From contig CAIYJE010000065.1 of NCBI GenBank assembly GCA_903926465.1, forward strand, positions 1 through 41,233: DNA of 41,233 nucleotides, in the 5' to 3' direction. Of the stretch, positions 1 to 9,127 are shown in pieces. Positions within the stretch are counted from its first letter, which is position 1. Each line of letters begins with the position of its first letter. Source of the DNA: an uncultured Planctomycetales bacterium (GTDB taxonomy: Bacteria > Planctomycetota > Planctomycetia > Isosphaerales > Isosphaeraceae). The translations under genes and the position numbers were made by a program. The notes under the pieces are model-generated. The model saw nothing but the letters and a program-made list of their open reading frames with translations, was not told the DNA's origin and did not search any database.

Positions 1-24
1 GCGAGCAGACTTTGTTTTGGCCAT
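1..24 (-). CDS. Start of an unidentified gene running off the window
   Basis: On the minus strand an ATG at 24-22 opens a frame reading MAKTKSAR before the window ends. A good ribosome binding site, AAGGA, sits about eight bases upstream. Only eight codons are visible, so no family can be assigned. Its place directly after the abrupt end of a sulfatase frame suggests it belongs to an inserted element, possibly a transposase, but that is inference. Confidence 0.3.
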
Positions 25-115
25 GGCACGGATTCCTTGCGGTCGCGATAGTTTCTACCCTTGCTGTCCTCCAGGAAGCGGCAGAAATCACACCGGCACA
101 ATCATGCCAGATTAC

Positions 116-775
116 CTAGAATCGCGCAATCGCCCTGGGGGCCAGCGAGGCCACATAGAGAAACAGCGGTTTGGATGTATCGTGTTTTTGGATGAGATTG
201 ACGGCTTCGTTGCCGATCAGGTCTGTGTAATACCCATCTTCTTTCAAGAAGTTTCCGTTGCGCTGCCAGTCAATCACGCCGCCCCGCTCTTTGGTGAAGT
301 AGTCAACCTCACCCACAAGGTTTCCGTAGAACGAGTCGAACCCGCGGTTCTGGGGCCAGAATTTGCGGTCGGCATGACCAAGGTGCCACTTGCCAACCAT
401 GGCCGTCTGGTATCCCACTTCCTTGAGGGCCTGCGGCAAGGTCTTCTCATCGGTGGGCAGCCCATACTTGTGGTCAGGGAAGATCACCAGGGTTTGTAGG
501 CCGTAGCGCATCGGGTAGCGACCGGTCATCAGGGCCGCGCGAGCGGGTGTACACACTGGCAAGCCGTAATACGATTCTAGTCTCACGCCACCCCTGGCCA
601 GGGCGTCAATGTTGGGCGTCCTGATATCACTGCCCCGGTAGCCGAGATCGGCATTACCAAGGTCGTCTGCCACGATGATCACAATATTCGGCTTTTCAGC
701 CGCTTCAACCGAGGCAACACGTCCGTTAAAGACGAGTAGGCCAAGGGTGGCCAAGGCCGCCATCTTGAAAGGCAT
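116..775 (-). pseudogene. Truncated sulfatase (arylsulfatase family), N-terminal half only
   Basis: The protein begins with a hydrophobic signal peptide (MPFKMAALATLGLLVFNG), followed by the sulfatase metal site KPNIVIIVADDLG and the formylglycine motif VCTPARAALMTGRYP. The Cys of CTPAR would be converted to formylglycine. The substrate is unknown. The start is taken as the ATG at 775 because it opens the signal peptide; a TTG further upstream is less likely. Sulfatases of this family are usually 430-550 residues, while this frame stops after 219. It breaks off just after LFLYVASLAP, where a His-containing metal/substrate motif would normally follow. Neither other frame continues the family downstream, so a foreign sequence rather than a point frameshift probably ends the gene. 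It is divergent from the gene at 1062. Confidence 0.75.
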
Positions 776-1061
776 GGTCGCAATCTCTGGTAGGTTCTGG
801 TTCAGCAAAATTCGTGGTTATGTGTAACCTATGTCTTAACAGATATCGTGCATGATAGGATTGGCCAGAGATTGACGCAACTCTTTGCATGGTTAAGTGC
901 TGCCGAGCTCGGTCGTTGTTGAGCGTCTGATGGATCATTCGTGAAACGGATCTCAGGGTTGTAGCCGCCGCCAGGGTTCAAGCTTAACTCGAGCGACAAA
1001 TCCCGATTCGTTGATGATCCGTAGGCTGATGTCCCTGGAAACTCAAGCTTTCGTAACCGTC

Positions 1062-3356
1062 ATGAATCCTCACATATTCTTAAAGTTTCTGGTGTTCACG
1101 CTTCTCGCGTCTGTCGCGCATGGGCAGGAGTGGAAGGTCACGTACCCGAAACCATTACCTGAAGTTGGCTGGCTGAAGACGCACCAGCGTGCTTGTTTTG
1201 CGGTCGACGAGAGAAATCTTGAGCAGGCAATGGCCGATGGCGTGAACGTGGCCATTGGCGGTACGAACGCGGGTGGACCCAACGGATTCGCGGGCGGACA
1301 CTGGGTGTTGAACCAGGCTGGGGACGGGTTCGTGGCCATTTTGACCGGTGAACCGATGGAACCGGCCAACATGGAGCGAATGAAGCAGAATGTGAGGGCC
1401 GTTCACGCACGCGGCGGGAAGGTGCTCAGCGAAGCCATTCGGATGAATATGGTCCCCTGGGTCCAGGTTGAGCATCCTGAGTGGCAAGATATGAACCAGC
1501 CGGGCGGCACCCCGGTGAAGCCTGAAGAGTTGCCGGCAACGCGGGTCCTTGGTTGCTGGAATTCGCCTTACGGAGACTTTTTTATCCGGTCGCAAGTTGC
1601 GCTGCTCAAGACGTTCGACTTCGATGGGTACAATCTTGATGGATTCGGCTGCTGGTCTCAGTGTTATTGCCCGAGCTGTAAGCAGAGTTACAAGGAAGAC
1701 ACGGGTCGTGAGATCCCGGTAGGTTCCGATGTGAACAACTCGGAGTGGCGACATTATCTCAAGTGGCGGCTCTGGCGATACACTGCGTTTATCCAGCGCT
1801 GGACTGCGGCCCTGAAGGAGGTAAAACCAGACTTTGTTGCGGCCCCCTGGACCACCGGTCCAGGTCGCTGGTGGCACTGGATGGGGGCACCGGCCGTGGA
1901 GGGAAGCGATGCCATGCACCGTGTGCTCGACGCCCCGTTCCTGGAACTGCTATGGGACTTCCCGCCCGACCAAGGGAGCAATCTGCTGCCATCGTTCACG
2001 GTCCGTTACTACCGGGGCCTGACGGGCGACCGACCCGCCTGGGTGTTGCCCTACCTATGCGAACAGGGGCAGTTTGGCATGCAGGCACCCCCTGCTGAGT
2101 GCGACCTCCGGAATATGACGGTGATCACCAATGGTTGTCTGGCTGCGCAAGGGATCTGGCAGCAGAGCGAGGAGGCCAACCTCAAGCGGTTCAACCAGCA
2201 AATCGAGGAACGCGAGCCATACACGGCGGGTGCGAAGTCGCTGAAGTGGGCCGCCATGTTTGTGGGTGAAAGTAGCCGGTTACTCTACGGCATCAACGGT
2301 GTTCGTAGTGAAGTGCCGCTGGGGAACTGGATAGGCAGTGGCGTGGATTCAGGCCGGCTTGGGGCCTCATTGCCTGGTGAACGCAGGATGCCCGCGCACA
2401 TGGAGAGCGCCGTGGGGGTGTTCCGAGCGATGATGGAAGACCATCTTCCGCTGGATCTGATCATTGAGCCCGACCTTGAGAATTATGACACACTCAAGCA
2501 ATACCAGGTTCTGATCTTACCGAACTCTGCCTGCCTGAGTGAGCAGATGAATGCGAATGTGACCCGGTTCGTGAAAGACGGGGGTGGCCTGGTGGCCATG
2601 CATGAGGCATCAATGGCCAACGAGTTTGGCGATCAGCGGCCCGACTTTGGATTGGCCGATATTTTTGGGGTGCATTTCAAGGGAACCAGTGACCACTCGG
2701 CCCGCTGGCCGAACTATCCCAACTGGGTTCAGGTGGCGTTCAACGTGTTGAAGCCAGAGCATCCAATCGCCGACCATCCCCAGATGCGCCATAATATCAG
2801 GGGCGGAGACCGCGTGGAGTATATTGGCTGGATGACGAATGTGGAGCTGGTGACCGGTACCCAGAAGGTGGGGCGACGATTGACGACCTCGATTGAGTGG
2901 CCGTTCATTGCCATCAATGAGGCGAACCCCGGGCGGTCGGTCTACTTTGCCTGCGATATCGGTCAGGCTTATTTCATTGCCCCTTACCACTACCAGGGGC
3001 GATTGATCAGCAACGCCGTTCGCTGGGCCGCCAAGGATGCGCCGCCTCCGTTTGAGATCAAAGCCCCTATGGCCGTGCAGGCTGCGTTCTACACCCAGAA
3101 CGACGGGAAACGGACGGTGGTGCATCTGCTGAACGAACTTAACAGTACGGCTAACCGCGCACTCCCTGAGAATAATCCGTCGATGCGAATGGAGGTGATT
3201 CCGATCCATGACATCCAGATCAATGCCAGGGGCGTGAAGCCGGCCCGAGCCCTGCTGGTGCCAGGCAACCAGGAACTCCCGATCACTCAGACAGCCGAGG
3301 GAGTGACCGTCACCGTTCCCAAGCTCATGACCCATGCCATGGTGGTGTTTGATTGA
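1062..3356 (+). CDS. Secreted glycosidase-like protein (GHL6-type barrel plus trimerisation-like domain)
   Basis: A 764-residue protein with a clear signal peptide (MNPHIFLKFLVFTLLASVAHG, cleaved before QEW), which decided the start at 1062 over in-frame TTG/ATG codons at 1011 and 1014. The first roughly 400 residues look like a TIM-barrel hypothetical glycosyl hydrolase (GHL6 style). They include FDGYNLDGFGCWSQCYCPSCKQ, with an acidic residue at a strand end and a Cys cluster. Around residues 450-650, DTLKQYQVLILPNSACLSEQM and RFVKDGGGLVAMHEAS resemble the beta-galactosidase trimerisation (GATase-like) domain. Substrate and activity are not shown, and no ordinary GH42 catalytic pair was identified with confidence. 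It would act outside the cytoplasm. It ends 26 bases from the convergent formate dehydrogenase operon, with no obvious terminator between. Confidence 0.7.
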   Translation: MNPHIFLKFLVFTLLASVAHGQEWKVTYPKPLPEVGWLKTHQRACFAVDERNLEQAMADGVNVAIGGTNAGGPNGFAGGHWVLNQAGDGFVAILTGEPMEPANMERMKQNVRAVHARGGKVLSEAIRMNMVPWVQVEHPEWQDMNQPGGTPVKPEELPATRVLGCWNSPYGDFFIRSQVALLKTFDFDGYNLDGFGCWSQCYCPSCKQSYKEDTGREIPVGSDVNNSEWRHYLKWRLWRYTAFIQRWTAALKEVKPDFVAAPWTTGPGRWWHWMGAPAVEGSDAMHRVLDAPFLELLWDFPPDQGSNLLPSFTVRYYRGLTGDRPAWVLPYLCEQGQFGMQAPPAECDLRNMTVITNGCLAAQGIWQQSEEANLKRFNQQIEEREPYTAGAKSLKWAAMFVGESSRLLYGINGVRSEVPLGNWIGSGVDSGRLGASLPGERRMPAHMESAVGVFRAMMEDHLPLDLIIEPDLENYDTLKQYQVLILPNSACLSEQMNANVTRFVKDGGGLVAMHEASMANEFGDQRPDFGLADIFGVHFKGTSDHSARWPNYPNWVQVAFNVLKPEHPIADHPQMRHNIRGGDRVEYIGWMTNVELVTGTQKVGRRLTTSIEWPFIAINEANPGRSVYFACDIGQAYFIAPYHYQGRLISNAVRWAAKDAPPPFEIKAPMAVQAAFYTQNDGKRTVVHLLNELNSTANRALPENNPSMRMEVIPIHDIQINARGVKPARALLVPGNQELPITQTAEGVTVTVPKLMTHAMVVFD

Positions 3357-3381
3357 GGCGGGTCATCAGCCTACGGCCAGA

Positions 3382-4374
3382 TCATTCTTTGTCGGGATCG
3401 CCTCCCTGAACGAACCCATAACCGAACCGCCCTTTGATGCACAGGTTTCCGTGGGTAACCTCAACGTCCAGGGGAGAGGTTACCTTCACAATCTGGTTAT
3501 CTTGAACGTGCAGAGAGAGGGTGCATCCCACGCCGCAGTACGGGCAGATGGTATCGGTTTTGGTCTGGCGGGCTTCATCCCACTCACCACGTTGGCGCAA
3601 ATCGTATTCGCTTTTGAACATCAATGCGCCGGTAGGGCACACGCCAATGCAGTTGCCGCAGTAAACGCAGGCGGAATCTGGGAGCGGGATGTTGTCCTCG
3701 GTTGAGATTCGAGCATCGAACCCGCGCCCAGCCACGGCAATGGCGAACGTGTTTTGGGCATCAGTTCCGCACGCTTCCACGCATTTGTAACACAGAATGC
3801 ATTTGCTGTAGTCACGCACGTAGAGGTTATTGTCAATCTTGACCGGCTGGGCCACGGTCTCGGCATGCAGGCTGCCAGGTGGGTGGTGGTGGCCTGGTTC
3901 GCGGGCGTCTCGCTCTCCAGCAAGGGCGGCTTCTTTTGCCGGTCCGTAGCGACCGGCGTTAGCGCCATAGCGGCTGGAGTACTCCAGGGCGGTGGGGGCG
4001 GTGGAGAGATCGACCGACGACCCCAGGAATTCCAGGACCATCTTGCGTGAGAGTTGAACACGCGGTGAGTTGGTCTGAATCTCCATTCCGGGCTCAACCC
4101 GTCGAGAGCAGGCAGGGACCAGGGTGCGAGACCCTTTGACCTCAACCACGCAAACCCGGCAAACGTTCACGGGGGTGAGCGTTTCCAGGTAACAGAGGGT
4201 GGGGGTATCAATCCCGATCGACCGGCAAGCATCAAGGATGGTCGCCGTGTCGGGCACGGCCACCGCCTGTCCATCAATCGAGATCTCAACGCGGGGCGTC
4301 TCAACGGGGGTTGGAGCGATGGGTGGATGACTGGGGCGTGGAGGCGGGCGGAACCAGAGAGAATCGTCGCTCAT
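3382..4374 (-). CDS. Formate dehydrogenase iron-sulfur subunit carrying the detached Fe4S4 domain of the large subunit
   Basis: This 330-residue protein is an electron-transfer module. Residues about 28-110 form a [2Fe-2S] ferredoxin-like domain (C61, C72, C75, C89). Residues 185-255 hold two 4Fe-4S motifs (C192/195/198/202 and C236/239/242/246). Residues 273-320 are the molybdopterin-oxidoreductase Fe4S4 domain (ICPYCGVGC, C277/280/284, and C312 in GNLCIKGRFG). In FdsA-type enzymes this whole module is the N-terminus of the catalytic subunit. Here it ends at GFVQGGDPDKE and is a separate gene, third in the operon. The His-Cys3 cluster normally found after the 2Fe-2S domain (NuoG/FdsA) is absent around residues 115-170. 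The start at 4374 overlaps the stop of the preceding gene (ATGA), which implies translational coupling. Confidence 0.88.
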   Translation of the reverse strand: MSDDSLWFRPPPRPSHPPIAPTPVETPRVEISIDGQAVAVPDTATILDACRSIGIDTPTLCYLETLTPVNVCRVCVVEVKGSRTLVPACSRRVEPGMEIQTNSPRVQLSRKMVLEFLGSSVDLSTAPTALEYSSRYGANAGRYGPAKEAALAGERDAREPGHHHPPGSLHAETVAQPVKIDNNLYVRDYSKCILCYKCVEACGTDAQNTFAIAVAGRGFDARISTEDNIPLPDSACVYCGNCIGVCPTGALMFKSEYDLRQRGEWDEARQTKTDTICPYCGVGCTLSLHVQDNQIVKVTSPLDVEVTHGNLCIKGRFGYGFVQGGDPDKE

Positions 4375-6206
4375 CGAATCTGTGCTACCTTTGGCATTGG
4401 GTTCAACGTGGCAAAGGCAGATTCCACTGCATTTGAGGCGGCTTGCCCCAGGCCACAAATTGAAGCATCTCGCATCACTTGCCCAATTTCCTTGAGCAAT
4501 TCCAGTTCGTCGGCGTAACTACGCATTGGCTTGCCCGATCGCAGTCGGTGCAGCAACTCTTCCTGCCGCACGGTCCCAACCCGGCAAGGAACACACTGGC
4601 CACACGACTCATCGCGGAAGAAGGCGGCGATGCGGAGCAAGATATCCGCAAGATCGACCGACTCGTCAAACACTAGCACAACGCCTGAACCCAGAGACGC
4701 GCCGGCCGCCCGGGTTCCCTCGAAACTCAGAGGGATATTCAGCTGATCGGGGCCGACGAACGAGCCAGCGGCTCCGCCAAGCAGTACCGCACGAATCGCT
4801 TTGCCACCCGCCACGCCGCCCGCTTGCTGAATTAACTGACCCAGGGTGATCCCAAAATCAACCTCATACACCCCCGGCCGAGTGACATGGCCAGACACGC
4901 AGAACAGCTTGGGGCCGGCCGATCCGGCCGTTCCAATCCGCGAATATGCCTCGCCACCGAGCGCAAGAATTTGCGGGATATTGACCAGCGTTTCCACGTT
5001 GTTGATCACGGTTGGCTTGCCAAACAGCCCGACATGCACAGGGAATGGTGGCTTGTTTCTGGGCTCACCACGCTTCCCCTCAATGGAGTTGAAAAGGGCG
5101 GTTTCCTCACCGCAAATATACGCCCCGGCCCCGCTGCGAAGTTCGATGTCAAAGCTGAAACTTGAGCCCAAGATCTTGGGGCCTAGCAGATGTGCGGCCC
5201 TGGCGGCTTCCAGGGCGTGCTTCAAGCGTTCGGTGGCCTGCGGATACTCACCACGAATATAGAGATACCCCTGCTCGCTGCCCGTGGCCAGGCCGGCGAT
5301 GGTCATCCCCTCGATCACGGCAAACGGATCTCCCTCCATGAGCACACGATCTTTGAAGGTACCGGGTTCCGATTCATCGGCGTTGCAAACCACATAGTGG
5401 GGTCGGGCAGGGGCCTTGGCCACCGCCTCCCACTTCCGCCCGGTCGGGAACGCTGCGCCACCGCGACCCATCAGTTTGGAAGCCATGACCTCGGCAATGA
5501 CAGCCTCTGGGCCCTGGAGAATCCCCTTGGTGAGCGCCGAATAACCGCCTGAGGCCTGATAAGCCTCCAGGCTGCAAGGATTAACCCTGCCCACCCGGCT
5601 CAGGAGTCGCAAGTTATCAGAGCCAAACTGAGGGACCGACGCACGGATGGATTCTCGCGTATCAGCCGAAGCGGGAAGGTCTGCGGCACGAGCCGCCAGC
5701 AAAGACTGGGAATTTGCCGGGGCCACGGAAGTTGCCGAAGGGGTCTCTCCAGCCCTGACCACAAGCGCGGCGGGGGCCCGTTCGCACTGGCCCAGGCACG
5801 GACTCCGTTTCCAGCCCTCGGCACCGAGGGCGTGCTGGAGTTCCGTACATAACCCTTCAGACCCCTTGATCCGACAGGCCACGTCATCACACACGTGAAC
5901 CACGGTTGGCGGCGTGGATTTGAGCGTGAACATGTGGTAGAAGCTAGCCACGCCGTGGGCCTCGGCCGGCGGAACCGAGAGCCGCCTGCAGATATAGTCC
6001 ATCGCGCCTGGCGGAATCCAGCCGAAGCGATTCTGAACCGCATGGAATGCCGGCAGCAGTTTGCTCCGCTGCACCAGTGAGTGGTGGCCCTCATCCCTTG
6101 TGATCCTCAGTCCGCCAGGCCCTTCCGAAGGGGGCAAACCCAGAACCGAATCCACAACAGATCGTTCGGTCAGCGTTGCATCTGGGCCGTGGAAGTGAAG
6201 GTCCAT
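4371..6206 (-). CDS. NuoE-NuoF fusion, NAD/FMN-binding diaphorase subunit of formate dehydrogenase
   Basis: The roughly 610-residue protein joins a thioredoxin-like [2Fe-2S] domain (NuoE/FdsG type) to a NuoF/FdsB flavoprotein. The NuoE part has VCDDVACRIKG and SPCLGQCERAP, the four cluster cysteines. The NuoF part has the NAD/FMN loops GRGGAAFPTGRKWEAV and GAGAYICGEETALFNSIEG, and the 4Fe-4S motif ESCGQCVPCRVGT with a later SICGLGQ. It takes electrons from the Fe-S subunit and reduces NAD(P)+ in the cytoplasm. The ATG at 6206 lies five bases after the catalytic-subunit stop and has GGAG upstream. A GTG at 6236 would give a longer, overlapping product. The acidic and Pro-rich linker near residues 170-200 joins the two halves. 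Confidence 0.9.
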   Translation of the reverse strand: MDLHFHGPDATLTERSVVDSVLGLPPSEGPGGLRITRDEGHHSLVQRSKLLPAFHAVQNRFGWIPPGAMDYICRRLSVPPAEAHGVASFYHMFTLKSTPPTVVHVCDDVACRIKGSEGLCTELQHALGAEGWKRSPCLGQCERAPAALVVRAGETPSATSVAPANSQSLLAARAADLPASADTRESIRASVPQFGSDNLRLLSRVGRVNPCSLEAYQASGGYSALTKGILQGPEAVIAEVMASKLMGRGGAAFPTGRKWEAVAKAPARPHYVVCNADESEPGTFKDRVLMEGDPFAVIEGMTIAGLATGSEQGYLYIRGEYPQATERLKHALEAARAAHLLGPKILGSSFSFDIELRSGAGAYICGEETALFNSIEGKRGEPRNKPPFPVHVGLFGKPTVINNVETLVNIPQILALGGEAYSRIGTAGSAGPKLFCVSGHVTRPGVYEVDFGITLGQLIQQAGGVAGGKAIRAVLLGGAAGSFVGPDQLNIPLSFEGTRAAGASLGSGVVLVFDESVDLADILLRIAAFFRDESCGQCVPCRVGTVRQEELLHRLRSGKPMRSYADELELLKEIGQVMRDASICGLGQAASNAVESAFATLNPMPKVAQIR

Positions 6207-6210
6207 GGAA

Positions 6211-8124
6211 TCAATTCGCTCCAATGCGGTCAACACGAATGGCGGCCGCTTTGAATTCGGCAGTGCCCGCCTTGGGGTCGGTAGCGTCTATGGTCAGGAT
6301 ATTGGTCGCGACCTCATCCTGGAAGTGGGGTGTCATGAACGCTAGGCCAGGTCGAAGCCTCTCGTCGATCCACACTGGCACCTCAACATGCCCCCGACGT
6401 GAGGAAACTCGAACCATCTCTCCACTGCAAACTCCGAGCCGAGTGGCATCATCTGGAGAAATATCGATCGTTTCACCTCGCCTCAGCGGTGACGAGAAGC
6501 CCGAGGTCTGAACGCCTGTATTATAGTCGTCTAGCCGGCGGCCGGTGGTTAGCCGGAGCGGAAATTCCGGGGTCAACCGTTCCACGGGCGGGTCGTCTTG
6601 CACCGGCTGAAATGCAACCTGGGGTCCGTTCAGCGGTTGTTCCCAGAGCCGGCTGTGCAGGAATAATTCGCCGGGGTCATTTTCGTCATAGCAGGGCCAC
6701 TGAAGGCCGTGCGAGGCTTCCAGGCGGGCGTAGCTCATGCCGGTGTGGGGCGGGCTGAGTGCTCTCAGTTCGTCCCAGATCTGTTCGGAATTGGGTTGGC
6801 CCCAATCGTGGCCCAGCCGCTTGGCCAGGTCGAACAGAATTGCCACGTCATCACGGGCGCCTGGCGGTGGATTCACGGCCTTACGAACGCGCTGAACCCG
6901 CCGTTCGCTGTTGGTCACGGTTCCGTCAGACTCACACCAGCCGGCTCCAGCCGGCAAGACCACGTTGGCCATCTGGCCCGTGGCGGTCAGGAACATGTCT
7001 TGAACAATCATGAAATCCAGGTTTTCCAGGCGGCGGCGTGCCAGAGCCTGATCGGCTTCAGACTGGAGCGGGTTCTCACCCAGCACATACAGGGCTTTGA
7101 GTTCGCCATGCTCCATGGCCTCAAACATCTGGGTCAGGTTCCAGCCCCGTTTCGGCGGAACTTTCACGCCCCAGCGTTGGTCGAATTTGGCGCGAAATTC
7201 CTCGACCTCCACGTGCTGGAAGCCCGGGAGCCGGTCTGGCAAGGCGCCCATGTCTCCGCCCCCCTGCACATTGTTTTGACCCCGCAATGGATTCAGGCCG
7301 GAGCCGTAGCGTCCAACATGGCCGGTGAGCAAGGCCAGGTTGATCAGGGCGAGCACGTTATCCACGCCGTTGTGATGCTCGGTAATTCCCAGGGTCCAGC
7401 AAATCATGGCCCGTTCCGCTTGGGCGTAGGCGTGCGCCATCTCGCGGATCGCCTGGCGGGGAACACCGGTCACCTGTTCGGCACGCTCAAGCGTGTACGG
7501 CTCGACGGCCGCCTTGTAGGCCTCAATTCCGGTTGTGGCGTGGCCAATGAATTCGCGATTTTCCAGACCGGCGGCAAGGATCTCTCGCCCCACCGCGTTG
7601 GCCAGCATGATGTCGGTACCCACGTCCAGGCTCAGCCAGACGTCCGCCCAGCGCGCGGAGCTGGTCTGGCGGGGGTCCACCGTGAACAGGCGGGCGCCGT
7701 GATTGATTCCTCGCAGCAGGTGGTGGAAGAAAATGGGATGGGTTTCGCGCGCGTTGGATCCCCACAGCAGGATGACGTTCGTTTCTTCAACTTCGCGGTA
7801 GGAGTTTGTTCCCCCACCAGCTCCGAACACGGTCGCCAGACCGGCGACACTCGGAGCGTGTCAGGTTCTATTACAGCTATCGATGTTGTTACTGCCGATC
7901 ACGGCGCGAGCAAACTTTTGCGCGGTGAAATTCAACTCGTTGGTGGTCTTGGAACAACTGAACAGACCGAACCCGGTGGGCCCGTACTGAGCCTTGGTGG
8001 CAAGCAGCCCGGCTGCCGCGTGATCGAGAGCCTCATCCCAGGAAACCGGTTGCAGTTCGCCATTCTTGCGGACGAGCGGCTCCCGTAGCCGGACGTAGCG
8101 ACCGGATCTGGTCTTGGATCTCAT
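6211..8124 (-). CDS. fdhA: Selenocysteine-containing formate dehydrogenase catalytic subunit
   Basis: Read through the in-frame TGA at 7863-7861, this is a 637-residue molybdopterin formate dehydrogenase. The frame reads NNIDSCNRT-U-HAPSVAGLATVFGAGGG, matching the Sec-His site of E. coli FdhF (U140-H141). Sec is residue 88, and the catalytic Arg of NPLRGQNNVQGGG is residue 281, a spacing of 193. That equals U140 to R333 in FdhF. The downstream portion contains the MGD-binding domains (VILLWGSNARETHP; MGALPDRLPGF) and the C-terminal molydopterin-dinucleotide domain (LRLTTGRRLDDYNTG). It oxidises formate to CO2. The N-terminal Fe4S4 domain is missing: the protein starts at YVRLREPLVRKNGELQPVSWDEAL, and that domain is found in the gene at 3382-4374. 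An in-frame TAA lies just upstream of the ATG at 8124. It is the first gene of the operon. A gene caller would split it at the TGA. Confidence 0.92.
7820..7863 (-). promoter_or_regulatory. Bacterial SECIS hairpin directing Sec insertion at UGA
   Basis: Immediately after TGA (7863-7861) comes CAC, then a hairpin. The lower stem GCTCCGA (7857-7851) pairs perfectly with TCGGAGC (7826-7820). A small internal loop (GT opposite CGTGT) follows. The upper stem GTCGCC (7848-7843) pairs with GGCGAC (7837-7832), closing the five-base loop GGTCT (7842-7838). The loop starts 18 bases after the UGA. E. coli fdhF has a SECIS element with a GGUCU apical loop at comparable distance, the site bound by SelB. 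The stem also encodes the conserved HAPSVAGLATVFGA peptide. Confidence 0.9.
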
Positions 8125-8258
8125 CTGTCGTACCCGTTATGCCGGAGGAAGGAGTTCCGCTAGAATGCGGATAAGCAGTATTGTACGCGAACCGCAACCG
8201 GACTCAAGGTCCGGTCTCGGCCAGCCCGGCCAAACCGGGTCCACACCCCAAAATACCC

Positions 8259-9077
8259 ATGAATTCACCGCAAGATTTAGAAACGGTCTCGTACCCAGTT
8301 GAGTTTTTAGCCGGCAGAGAGGCAGGCCGGAAGCAGGATGATCTTGCCGTGGAGGCCCCCCTGGAGGTCCGGTTCCATGGTCGGCCCATCACCGTACTTA
8401 TGCGCACTCCTGGCCACGATGAAGACCTGATTCGCGGATTTTTGTTCAGCGAAGGGATTATTCGCCAGGCTGAAGAACTCGCGAGCCTGGTCCGACCCGA
8501 AGGGCTGGCGGGCGACGATTTCGGCAACGTGATCGACGTTCATTTTCAGGCGGGACACCGACACCCGGGCCTGGGCCGGTTCTTCTACCGCAGTGCCAGT
8601 TGTGGAGCCTGCGGCAAGAACTCAATTGCTTCCCTTGAGCTGAAAGCCGCCCCCCTGGCTTCCAACCTTGAGGTCCAGAGTGCGGTCCTTGGCAGGTTGC
8701 CAGACCTGCTCAGGTCGGCCCAGCCTACATTTGCGAGGTCAGGCGGCGTGCATGCGTCGGGGCTATTCACGCCAGACGGTCAGCTGGTGGCCGTGCGAGA
8801 AGACGTGGGCCGACATAATGCGCTCGATAAATTGATTGGATGGGCACTGGCCGAAAACCTGGTGCCGCTTCAACAGTACCTGCTGCTGGTCTCCGGGCGC
8901 GTGAGCTATGAGCTGGTTCAAAAAGCCGTGGTTGCGTCCATTCCCATTCTGGCGGCGGTGGGGGCGCCATCCTCCTTGGCGGTTGAGCTGGCAAGCCAGT
9001 TTCAACTCACGCTGGTGGGGTTTCTGCGCCCATCGACCATGAATCTTTATGCTCACTCCTGGCGAGTCCGTGCCTGA
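8259..9077 (+). CDS. fdhD: FdhD, sulfur carrier required for formate dehydrogenase activity
   Basis: A 272-residue FdhD homologue. Known FdhD transfers sulfur from a cysteine desulfurase to the molybdenum cofactor of formate dehydrogenase. The diagnostic motifs are SASCGACGK (the sulfur-carrying Cys pair), GGVHASGLFTPDGQLVAVRE and DVGRHNALDKLIGWAL, followed by LVSGRVSYELVQKA. The ATG at 8259 begins MNSPQDLETV; the longer frame from a TTG at 8181 adds a Pro-rich leader that is probably untranslated. It is divergent from the formate dehydrogenase operon across about 134 bases, so the two may share a control region. This is the expected partner of the Sec enzyme. Confidence 0.93.
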   Translation: MNSPQDLETVSYPVEFLAGREAGRKQDDLAVEAPLEVRFHGRPITVLMRTPGHDEDLIRGFLFSEGIIRQAEELASLVRPEGLAGDDFGNVIDVHFQAGHRHPGLGRFFYRSASCGACGKNSIASLELKAAPLASNLEVQSAVLGRLPDLLRSAQPTFARSGGVHASGLFTPDGQLVAVREDVGRHNALDKLIGWALAENLVPLQQYLLLVSGRVSYELVQKAVVASIPILAAVGAPSSLAVELASQFQLTLVGFLRPSTMNLYAHSWRVRA

Positions 9078-9127
9078 TTCGCCCTGGAATCTGATCGTTT
9101 TTGATTTCTCTTTCAGGATCCTGTCTC

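Noticed and set aside
7831-7863. Treating the TGA as a genuine stop with two separate genes.
   Set aside because: Conserved residues continue without gap on both sides, and a SECIS hairpin with the correct loop and spacing lies directly downstream.
8124-8160. The possibility that the formate dehydrogenase catalytic gene starts further upstream with the usual Fe4S4 domain.
   Set aside because: An in-frame TAA lies just upstream of the ATG, and none of the cysteines of that domain are encoded there.
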